Below are positions 5,612 through 12,149 of a DNA stretch of 12,149 bases, piece after piece; within the stretch, counting starts at the first letter, position 1; the number at the start of each line of letters is the position of its first letter. The notes beneath the pieces were generated by a model. That model was given only the letters and a program-made list of their open reading frames with translations. It was not told the origin of the DNA and made no database searches. The position numbers and the translations under genes are program-made. This DNA is from B16-G9 sp964400655 (GTDB lineage: Bacteria; Bacteroidota; Bacteroidia; Bacteroidales; F082). The DNA lies in the NCBI GenBank assembly GCA_964400655.1, contig CAYNVN010000172.1, forward strand, positions 1 to 12,149, read 5' to 3'.

Positions 5612-7843
5612 TTATCCGTTGCCTCTTTTGTACATTACAAAGTCGCGTTGTGATTTGTAGAGGTTGACAACCTGAAAACCGAGATTTCGTACTTCGTTAA
5701 TAATATCGAGGAACAAAATACTGTTTTTGGTTCCCACTTTATTGTTTTTAACCCGTTTGATCTGGTTCTTTCTGATTTTTTCTATCAGATTCCGGTATTC
5801 CTCAATCATTGCAACAATTTCATCCTGATTGGTAAAGTCGTTGAATTTTACACTTCTTGCCACCTCTTTAATCAGTTTTTCCAGCTCGTCGTAAATCATC
5901 ATCAGCTCTTTTATCTGCTCTTTTTTAAGAGGTTTATGATTGTTGTCAACATGTTTGAGCGCCGGTTTTACAATAAACTCGATGCTGTGTACCATCTCGC
6001 GAAGGTAATCTACCACCTGAACAAAATAGTAGCCCGATTCTATGGAGTCTTCCCTCAGTTTCTCAACAATATCGTTGATATGGTCTTTCAGATATTTTGC
6101 TTTTTCGGTCATATCCGAAACGGTTTTCCTCGCTTTTTTCAGTTTTTTAATGTCCTCTTTTTTAAGTCCTGAAATTACGGTGTCGAAAGTTTCTACCACT
6201 CTTCCCAAACTTATAAGGATGGTGTCCATCGATTTGTCAACAATGTTCTCGTCGGTAATGGATTGTAATTCGGTGTCAGCTTTATCGGTTTCTTTTCTTT
6301 TATGGTATTTATGAGAGCGATAAACCACCACGATGGAAACCACAATCATGACAAAAACGCCCGCGAAAGAGAGGTAATTAAAGAGATACAGAATGATAAA
6401 GGCTACCGTGAAAGCGCTGAGCGCCGTGAGGAACCATCCGCCGATAACGGCAAACATTCCCGAGATACGATAAACAGCACTTTCGCGATCCCAGGCATTG
6501 TCGGCCAGAGAGGTACCCATGGCCACCATAAATGTTACATAGGTGGTTGAAAGCGGCAGTTTTAGCGATGTTCCGATGGCGATTAAAACACTTGCCACCA
6601 CAAGGTTAACCGATGCCCGTACCATATCGAAGGCGGCAGGTTGTTCATCCGAATGCTCTCCTTTATAGGGTTTAAACTGTTTTTTTACCGTTGCCTGAAC
6701 CGTGCGGGGGACAAACCTTTTGATGTTTTCTGAAGTTCTTATGCCCGAACGAACCAGTACACGTGAAATCCACGAGGATTGAAAGCGTTCTTCGCCGGCA
6801 TCCTGACGGCTCAGGTCGATTGAAGTTTTAATAACCGTTTTTGCCTTTTTCGAGAAATAGAGTGTCAGTATCATAATGATGCCGGCAATTATCAGGAAAA
6901 GGGTAGGGGTGGGCACCTTGCCCGCCAGTCCGGTCATTAAGAAGGTATCGGGATCGGCACCCTGCGAAGCGCTAAAAAATTCCCACGAGTTGTATCCCGC
7001 AATGGGTACCCCGATAAAGTTCACAAGGTCGTTGCCGGCAAAAGCCATGGCAAGGCCAAAGGTTCCTACCAGAACGATAAGGCGTAAAATATTGAGCTTG
7101 AACAAAAAATGAAACAGTTGCAATATTACCGTCCAGCCGATAAAGCTGTATAACATCAGCATCCATGTGTTTTCTTTTACATATTCTTTAAAATCGTTGG
7201 GAATAAATTCCACGTTTTTCATCCCTTTAAAGAGCAGGAAATAGGTGATTATGGAGAGGGCGATACCTCCCCAGATAGCGCCAATGTATTTTACACGCTT
7301 GTGGAAATTAAATGAAAACGCCAGCCGTACAAGGTATTGAATGACGGCTCCCACCGTAAAGGCGATGGCTACCGAAATTAAAATCCCCGAAATAATGGCC
7401 AGGGCTTTGCTTGAGTTGATGTAATCGGCCAGCTTGCCCGGGTCGTCGCCCATAATTTTTATGGAGGCCATGCCCACGGCAGCACCAAGCAATTCAAAAA
7501 CGATGGATACCGTTGTTGAGGTGGGCATTCCGAAGGTGTTAAAGGTGTCGAGCAGAATCACATCCGTAATCATTACTGCAAGGAAGATGAGCATGATTTC
7601 GTGGAAGTAAAACATTTCGGGATGGAAAATACCTTTACGCGCAACCTCCATCATACCGCTCGAAAATACGGCACCAAATAAAATACCTGCTGCCGCAACC
7701 GCCATAACAACTTTAAAATTGGCTGCTTTTGAACCAATGGCTGAATTTAAAAAGTTCACTGCATCGTTACTAACGCCGACAATAAGGTCGGAGGCCGCCA
7801 GTAAGAAGAGAACAATTACGATAATAAGATAAAATGTTTCCAA
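5612..7843 (-). CDS. PiT-family inorganic phosphate transporter with C-terminal PhoU-like domain
   Basis: This is an inner-membrane phosphate (or metal-phosphate) symporter of the PiT/Pho-4 family. The two inverted family repeats are clear: GVSNDAVNF (23-31) with MPTSTTVS (106-113), and AGNDLVNF (269-276) with LPLSTTYV (429-436). About ten hydrophobic segments span residues 1-345 and 405-510, and a cytoplasmic loop of about 60 residues joins them. After a basic linker, residues 535-743 form a helical PhoU-like domain (long amphipathic helices, many Lys/Glu). Fusions of this kind are common in Bacteroidota and may let the tail gate or sense transport. The start is TTG at 7843: an in-frame TAA lies 12 bp upstream, no ATG fits, and the resulting METFYLIIVI start matches relatives. 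The gene is complete. No pho-type regulator or Pst genes are nearby. Confidence 0.92.
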   Translation of the reverse strand: METFYLIIVIVLFLLAASDLIVGVSNDAVNFLNSAIGSKAANFKVVMAVAAAGILFGAVFSSGMMEVARKGIFHPEMFYFHEIMLIFLAVMITDVILLDTFNTFGMPTSTTVSIVFELLGAAVGMASIKIMGDDPGKLADYINSSKALAIISGILISVAIAFTVGAVIQYLVRLAFSFNFHKRVKYIGAIWGGIALSIITYFLLFKGMKNVEFIPNDFKEYVKENTWMLMLYSFIGWTVILQLFHFLFKLNILRLIVLVGTFGLAMAFAGNDLVNFIGVPIAGYNSWEFFSASQGADPDTFLMTGLAGKVPTPTLFLIIAGIIMILTLYFSKKAKTVIKTSIDLSRQDAGEERFQSSWISRVLVRSGIRTSENIKRFVPRTVQATVKKQFKPYKGEHSDEQPAAFDMVRASVNLVVASVLIAIGTSLKLPLSTTYVTFMVAMGTSLADNAWDRESAVYRISGMFAVIGGWFLTALSAFTVAFIILYLFNYLSFAGVFVMIVVSIVVVYRSHKYHKRKETDKADTELQSITDENIVDKSMDTILISLGRVVETFDTVISGLKKEDIKKLKKARKTVSDMTEKAKYLKDHINDIVEKLREDSIESGYYFVQVVDYLREMVHSIEFIVKPALKHVDNNHKPLKKEQIKELMMIYDELEKLIKEVARSVKFNDFTNQDEIVAMIEEYRNLIEKIRKNQIKRVKNNKVGTKNSILFLDIINEVRNLGFQVVNLYKSQRDFVMYKRGNG

Positions 7844-7976
7844 TGTTTTATGGTTTTATTGATTATTACTCACGGCAAATATGAATAAAGATACAATATG
7901 GTAATTTCTTTTTGTGTTAAGGAATTGTTAACTTTAGAAATATACGCTTAAACACCTTTAAAACAGAGAGATGTGT

Positions 7977-8351
7977 TTATGCCGGGACAATGGTTCTGCC
8001 GAAGGGGGTAAGTGCCAATCCGGCCAGTTTAAAATGCTGATTACCCCACGGAATACCTATGATGGTAATGTAAAGCAGCACCCCAAAGCCGATATGGGTT
8101 AGCATTATCCAAAAACCGCCCACAAAAAACCATATCAGATTCATTACCGTTGAAAGACACCCCGGATTTCCTTCGGTAGGTTCAATCCTGCTGCCAAAGG
8201 GCCACAGAGCCAAGACTCCCAGCTTGATGGTTTGTATGCCGAAAGGTATCCCTATTATGGTTACCATCATTGCAATGCTTGCGGCAAAATACTCAACGGC
8301 GATGGCAAACCCGCCCAGCAAAAGCCAAAGGATATTTCCAAGAATTTTCAT
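7977..8351 (-). CDS. yccF: YccF-domain inner-membrane protein
   Basis: A 124-residue membrane protein made of two copies of the YccF (DUF307) domain. Copy 1 is about residues 4-53 and copy 2 about 69-118. Each has a hydrophobic helix of the N-x-[IL]-W-x-x-x-G-G type, then T-I-I-G-I-P-[FW]-G (31-38 and 96-103) and an ending L-x-P-F-G. The family is widespread and has no settled biochemical function. A short polar linker with Pro and Cys joins the copies. It starts with ATG and lies 76 bp after the GH-D enzyme gene on the same strand; an inverted repeat separates them, so it may be its own transcription unit. I could not find a consensus promoter for it. Confidence 0.9.
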   Translation of the reverse strand: MKILGNILWLLLGGFAIAVEYFAASIAMMVTIIGIPFGIQTIKLGVLALWPFGSRIEPTEGNPGCLSTVMNLIWFFVGGFWIMLTHIGFGVLLYITIIGIPWGNQHFKLAGLALTPFGRTIVPA

Positions 8352-8387
8352 AGGGCTAATTTAACCATTTTACAACAACAAAATTTG

Positions 8388-8420
8388 TTGAGCAATAAAA
8401 TATTGGTATTCATTGCTCAA
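8388..8420 (-). terminator. Inverted repeat after the glycosidase gene, possible weak terminator
   Basis: TTGAGCAAT (8388-8396) and ATTGCTCAA (8412-8420) are a perfect 9-bp inverted repeat with a 15-base loop, starting 7 bp past the glycosidase stop. A second palindrome, CAACAAA-A-TTTGTTG (8376-8390), overlaps its far arm by three bases, so the two stems compete. There is no clean U-tract, so efficient termination is uncertain; an mRNA 3'-end stabilising hairpin is an alternative. Confidence 0.45.
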
Positions 8421-8427
8421 TTTACGG

Positions 8428-10485
8428 TTACTCCACCGGTGTTGCCATTAACAAAAGGTTTTTGTTAAAATCAACCGTTATTTCATTTTTTCCGGCTTTC
8501 AGCAATGCAATGTTTTTATGGTTTACGTAATCGGCAATCCGGTAGGTTCGTTTTTTATCCAACCCTTTTAATACTACCTTTCCGTTCCAATTATTGGCAT
8601 AGAATGCGTAGTATAAGGTGTTTTCTTTTTTTATTACATGGGTTTCGGGTTTGTCGAAACCGATATCATACAGGTTGCCGAGATATTCGCCTTTTGAGAG
8701 CATTAGGTTGTTGTATAAATCGAACCATTTTTTCCAAACCTTCTCTTTTTCAGGGGTGAGCAGGTAACTGGCCTCAGCATAAGGATTATCCTTGGGCCAT
8801 GTGAATTTTGTCCCCAACACGGCTCCCACACCAAAAGAGCTGGCAAAATCGTTACCGTTGTCGCTTAGCTCGACATGATCGCCGTAATAGGCCAAATGGG
8901 GATTAAGGGCATGATAAACTTTACCTTTCAGCCTTATTTGCCACGAGCTTGTGGGGTCGGAACTTACTGCCTGATTCATTCCCTGTAGGTTATAAAAGTT
9001 TATGCAACAACCGCAGGGACAGTTTTCGATAACGGCATCGGGTTTTTTCGTTATCCCTTTTTCGTAAATCATTTTAAAAAAATCGGGTAGTGTTTGAGGA
9101 GCCGACTCGGGATTGTCGTTATTGATTTTTTCGTTGTAATCGGGAGGAACGTTGTTCATGTGCTGGCCGTCCATTTTAAGACCGTCGAACCCCCAGTCGT
9201 TAAAAAACATGTCAAGCACCTTGCCTGTTTCGGAATAGGTTAATCCGGAAAGGGGCGACATATAATAGGCATCCCACCAGGTGATAAAACGGGGGCTGGT
9301 ATCTTCGTTTAGCAGCAAAATATCGTGATAATGGTTGTTCCACAGAGGTGTACAGGGGTCAAGCGCCAGCGGAGCCCACCATAACTTTGCTTTCAATCCG
9401 TAGTCATGAATTTTTTGAACCATCTGTTTCATTGCCCTGTTTCCTTCGGGAAACCGGTTGGTGTCAACATTCCAGTCGCCTTCGCCTTTTTGATAACCAT
9501 CGTCAATTACAGCCCATTTGATACCAAGTTCTTTTACCTTGGGAAGTGTTCCGATTACTTCCTCTTCCGTAAATTTCCGTTCATAGCCCCATGCACACCA
9601 TACAGGTTCGTAAGCGGTTTCGGGTGATTTGGTAAGTTTAATCCCCTTTTTTTCGAGTAATTGCGAAAATTTGCTCAATGCAGCGAAGGCATCGCCGTGA
9701 TGTACCATAACAAAAGTTTGGGGAGTTTCAATGGCATCGCCGTTTTCAACTTCAATGCCGTTTTCGCCAAAAGATTTTTCCACCCATAATTCTGCATATT
9801 CCGGATTGTTCATCATTACCGGAATTGATACCCGTTCGGGATGTATGGAAGTGTGCCCAACAGCCAGTCCGATATCTTTCCGCCACAGATCGGAAACGGG
9901 AATGCCTCCACCATAATCGGAGTTGTTCATGCCCATGTAGTTTTTCTGATAGAACCCTTGTTTTACCGGCAGAATCCAGTCGGCCCGGGCTTCGGTAGAT
10001 TGTCCCTGAACCGACCAAAAGAGCGTGTCGTTATTTTGAAGCAGGCGATAATGGTTGTTTACCCATTTGTTTACGATTACGGGGTTGCCTTTGTTTGTGT
10101 ATTCAATGTTAAACAATGCCATACCGGGAAAATCGTCATAAACAGTAATAATCAGTTTTTTTTGGATGGATATGTTGTCGCTTTTATATAAACCGTTAAA
10201 TGAATACCGGGTTCCCGTTCCAATATCATCCTTAATTTTTTCATCTCTTGCAGAAGTAAGTTTAAAAGCCGATATTATTTTATCGCCCGCAACAAGATAG
10301 CCGGAATTGTTATCCTCTTGCGAAAGCATTGTTTTTAAAGGTTCGTTACAATAAACGGTGGTTTGTAACAAATGGTTAACCTTTATTGTTAACTTTCCGT
10401 TGACAATGGTTGTGGAATGGTGGTCGGTAGTTATGAAACTTAGTAACAGAATTGCTACAAAAAATATCAAAATGGTTTTTTTCAT
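8428..10485 (-). CDS. Exported clan GH-D glycosidase (GH36/GH27-like, alpha-galactosidase-type)
   Basis: At 685 residues with a signal peptide (MKKTILIFFVAILLLSF), it is probably periplasmic or secreted. Residues 25-280 form the N-terminal beta-sandwich seen in GH36. The TIM barrel begins at WCAWGYERKF (296-305) and shows VIDDGYQ (326-332) with GDW (336-338), KLWWAPLA (367-374), WGFDGLKMDG (431-440) with the likely nucleophile D439, and SSDPTSSWQIRL (508-519) with D510 as probable acid/base. A C-terminal beta domain covers about 605-685. Clan GH-D enzymes are retaining alpha-glycosidases, most often alpha-galactosidases. The motif ENCPCGCC (487-494) replaces the usual ENC-x-S-G-G type, and LKMDGQ recalls raffinose-synthase-like members, so the substrate is uncertain. 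It follows the T9SS protein gene by 9 bp, which implies an operon. Confidence 0.8.
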   Translation of the reverse strand: MKKTILIFFVAILLLSFITTDHHSTTIVNGKLTIKVNHLLQTTVYCNEPLKTMLSQEDNNSGYLVAGDKIISAFKLTSARDEKIKDDIGTGTRYSFNGLYKSDNISIQKKLIITVYDDFPGMALFNIEYTNKGNPVIVNKWVNNHYRLLQNNDTLFWSVQGQSTEARADWILPVKQGFYQKNYMGMNNSDYGGGIPVSDLWRKDIGLAVGHTSIHPERVSIPVMMNNPEYAELWVEKSFGENGIEVENGDAIETPQTFVMVHHGDAFAALSKFSQLLEKKGIKLTKSPETAYEPVWCAWGYERKFTEEEVIGTLPKVKELGIKWAVIDDGYQKGEGDWNVDTNRFPEGNRAMKQMVQKIHDYGLKAKLWWAPLALDPCTPLWNNHYHDILLLNEDTSPRFITWWDAYYMSPLSGLTYSETGKVLDMFFNDWGFDGLKMDGQHMNNVPPDYNEKINNDNPESAPQTLPDFFKMIYEKGITKKPDAVIENCPCGCCINFYNLQGMNQAVSSDPTSSWQIRLKGKVYHALNPHLAYYGDHVELSDNGNDFASSFGVGAVLGTKFTWPKDNPYAEASYLLTPEKEKVWKKWFDLYNNLMLSKGEYLGNLYDIGFDKPETHVIKKENTLYYAFYANNWNGKVVLKGLDKKRTYRIADYVNHKNIALLKAGKNEITVDFNKNLLLMATPVE

Positions 10486-10494
10486 AATACAATG

Positions 10495-12018
10495 CTAATT
10501 AACAATCAACTTACGGGAATACCGGTTTAATGTGTCTTCAATCAATACAATATATATCCCTTTTTTCAGCGTACCGGTTTTAAAAGATGTTTGATTGTTA
10601 AAGTTTTTTGTAAAAGCAACTTTTCCCTTTAAATCGATAACGGACAGCCTTTGACCGGTGTTGTCAGATGTTCTTACGAAAACCTCTTCCCCTTTTACTA
10701 CGGGGTTGGGATACAATTCAAACCGGGACTTAATGTGCGGGTTAATGATGCCTGTATGGTTTTCGGTTCCAAGAAATTCTATTTCCTGATTTTCTAAAAT
10801 TCTGTCCGATTCAATGGTAAGAACGGGGTTATCCCCTCCGGCTGAAACAGGACATAAAACAGAATCTCCCGGTTCTAACAATTTCAATGAAACCGGCGAC
10901 CGGACACCGTCAACAGCAACGTAAGCATCGTAATATACGGGAGCCACCCCCACATTTTTAACCGTTACTAATGAAGAATCCTGTTTTGACAAAAATGAGC
11001 TGATTTTAAACAGATAACCGGTTGCCATGGATGCTTTTTTAATACGTTCGGGTGTTTGGTAAAGGGCCTGGTCGTTGCCGATGATAAAGGTTATATGAAA
11101 ATCGCGTGCAAAATATTCAAAAGGTTTTCCGTAAGGGCCGTCGGGATAATCGAGTACATGTTGCTGGTCGTAATCTGTGTAATAGCTGAACTCACCGCCT
11201 GCAGGTGAAATTTTAAAACGGTTTCTGTCGAAAAAATTCCAGCTCTCGGTGTTGTATTCGCCGGGTTCGCCAAATTCTTCGTGCATAAACGAATCGTCGA
11301 ATAATCCGAAATGGATGTTCAGTAATTCGGGATCTTCCGAAAAGGGAGAATATTTATCCGAAGCAGCATCAATGGAAATCATAAACGGAAGCTGCTCAAA
11401 GGTGGTATCCAGGTGATGGAAGAAAGCTGTTTGAAATTCTTTTGACGGGAAGGTTACTCCCAGCTCAAAAGGGCCGTCGTAAATATGATATTCGGCCCAT
11501 AAGCCGAAACCGGTTTCAAGAAATACAATTCTTGGGTCGTTATCGTATTTTTCAGCAAACCGGCTATAAAACTGCAATGTAAAATCTTTAAGCTCCTGAT
11601 TGGTCCAGTCGGGGAACCATGTTTTTCTGCCTTCCGAAGTGCCTTCTGTTTCGTGGTAGTCGGGAAGTGCTTTAATATAATCGGGAACTGCGGTTTCTTT
11701 ACCAACATAAGTAAATCTGAATCTGAAAACTGCCTGATGATTTCTGGATACTATATCGTTAAGCTTTTCTTCCACTACCGACCAGTCGTACACGTCTTTT
11801 TCTTTCACCACATCACTATACAACATATAGGAATACTCCAACGAGGTTGATTCCCGTATCAGATTTTGATACTGGCCGTCCCAGAATACAATACCGGTCA
11901 TGGGCTGAACATGTGTTGGTACTTTATCGATTTTAATGTTCTTAAACGCATCCTTTGCAGGTTGAGCAAGGAGGTTCATTGTTACCATCAGATAAATGGT
12001 TAATAAAAAATATTTCAT
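10495..12018 (-). CDS. Secreted TIM-barrel-like protein (DUF4832-like) with type IX secretion sorting domain
   Basis: The chosen ATG at 12018 gives 507 residues and a clean signal peptide, MKYFLLTIYLMVTMNLLAQ. An upstream TTG at 12045 would lengthen it but overlaps the preceding gene and adds a charged stretch before the signal. Residues 40-320 resemble glycoside-hydrolase-like barrels of the DUF4832 group: RFRFTYVG (99-106), FLETGFGLWAEYH (166-178) with E168 and E176, ISIDAASD (214-221) and PAGGEFSYYT (272-281) with E276. These acids are candidates for catalysis, not proven. Residues 340-420 look like a beta-sandwich. FELYPNPV (433-440) opens a type A T9SS C-terminal domain that ends KLIVN, so the protein is sent through the outer membrane by the type IX system. 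It lies 10 bp after a membrane protein gene and 9 bp before the glycosidase. Confidence 0.75.
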   Translation of the reverse strand: MKYFLLTIYLMVTMNLLAQPAKDAFKNIKIDKVPTHVQPMTGIVFWDGQYQNLIRESTSLEYSYMLYSDVVKEKDVYDWSVVEEKLNDIVSRNHQAVFRFRFTYVGKETAVPDYIKALPDYHETEGTSEGRKTWFPDWTNQELKDFTLQFYSRFAEKYDNDPRIVFLETGFGLWAEYHIYDGPFELGVTFPSKEFQTAFFHHLDTTFEQLPFMISIDAASDKYSPFSEDPELLNIHFGLFDDSFMHEEFGEPGEYNTESWNFFDRNRFKISPAGGEFSYYTDYDQQHVLDYPDGPYGKPFEYFARDFHITFIIGNDQALYQTPERIKKASMATGYLFKISSFLSKQDSSLVTVKNVGVAPVYYDAYVAVDGVRSPVSLKLLEPGDSVLCPVSAGGDNPVLTIESDRILENQEIEFLGTENHTGIINPHIKSRFELYPNPVVKGEEVFVRTSDNTGQRLSVIDLKGKVAFTKNFNNQTSFKTGTLKKGIYIVLIEDTLNRYSRKLIVN

Positions 12019-12028
12019 AATATAATGT

Positions 12029-12149
12029 TTAATCTTCACCGTCAAACGACAATATCAGCATTGAAATCAAAGCCAGAATCATACCCGATAAAACAATGTT
12101 GTTTGGGAAAACAGCATAAAGCAACAAAGATATGATAATGGTAATAACC
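12029..12149 (-). CDS. C-terminal fragment of an integral membrane protein, probable transporter
   Basis: Only the last 39 codons are in the window, so this gene is too short to stand out by length. The frame has no stop from 12148 down to TAA at 12031-12029. It encodes a hydrophobic segment (VITIIISLLLYAVF), a short polar turn (PNN), a second segment (IVLSGMILALISMLILS) and a short acidic tail, FDGED. This looks like the end of a multi-pass inner-membrane protein; DMT/EamA-type carriers end in a similar way, but the fragment is too short to assign. It stops 10 bp before the T9SS protein gene, so the two are probably co-transcribed. A sugar transporter would fit the neighbours, but this is only inference. 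Confidence 0.6.
   Translation of the reverse strand, partial: VITIIISLLLYAVFPNNIVLSGMILALISMLILSFDGED

Noticed and set aside
3269..7843. Two adjacent genes of exactly 743 codons each.
   Set aside because: Their sequences, composition and folds are unrelated; the equal length is coincidence, not duplication.
7869..7890. CATATTTG on the - strand as the phosphate transporter promoter.
   Set aside because: It misses the first base of TAnnTTTG and has no TTTG at the proper distance upstream.
7948..7961. TTAAA-CACC-TTTAA inverted repeat after yccF as a terminator.
   Set aside because: The stem is only 5 bp of A-T pairs; expected often by chance in AT-rich spacers.
12019..12045. TTG start at 12045 for the T9SS protein.
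   Set aside because: It would overlap the end of the upstream membrane protein gene and put nine extra residues before a good signal peptide that starts with ATG at 12018.

Overview
The window looks like ordinary chromosomal DNA from a member of the Bacteroidota, probably class Bacteroidia. The evidence is a C-terminal type IX secretion sorting domain on one secreted enzyme, a near-perfect Bacteroidota-type promoter (TTTG, 20 bp, TAnnTTTG), weak or absent Shine-Dalgarno sequences, and a PiT phosphate transporter fused to a PhoU-like tail of the kind found in Bacteroides relatives. I see no mobile element, CRISPR array, tRNA, rRNA or phage gene. No gene-free stretch exceeds 300 bases; the longest, 7844-7976, holds nothing I can name.

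Left block, + strand (1-3222): the 3' end of a YgeW-like knotted carbamoyltransferase; prmC (release-factor glutamine methyltransferase); a promoter; an LpxR/DUF2219-type outer-membrane barrel protein with an odd N-terminus; a small DUF493 (YbeD-like) protein; and a CrcB/Fluc fluoride channel that overlaps the DUF493 gene by ATGA. A strong bidirectional terminator (3230-3262) closes this block against the convergent genes on the right.

Right block, - strand (3269-12149), read from right to left: the 3' end of a membrane protein gene; a secreted TIM-barrel-like protein (DUF4832-like) with a T9SS signal; a secreted clan GH-D (GH36/GH27-like) glycosidase; a YccF inner-membrane protein; a PiT-PhoU phosphate transporter starting with TTG; and a 743-residue exported protein with three tandem WY-type repeats, an aromatic/Gly-rich region and a basic Pro-Ala-Thr-Arg/Lys repeat tail. 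The first three sit 10 and 9 bp apart and look like one carbohydrate-use operon: a possible transporter, a surface enzyme or binding protein, and an exported exo-glycosidase. No SusC/SusD pair is visible here.

The most unusual points are a consensus promoter element that lies inside the loop of a terminator hairpin (5540-5587), the unexplained three-repeat exported protein downstream of it, the atypical Cys-rich motif in the GH-D enzyme, and the start and N-terminus of the LpxR-like gene. I did not find a convincing new multi-gene system.
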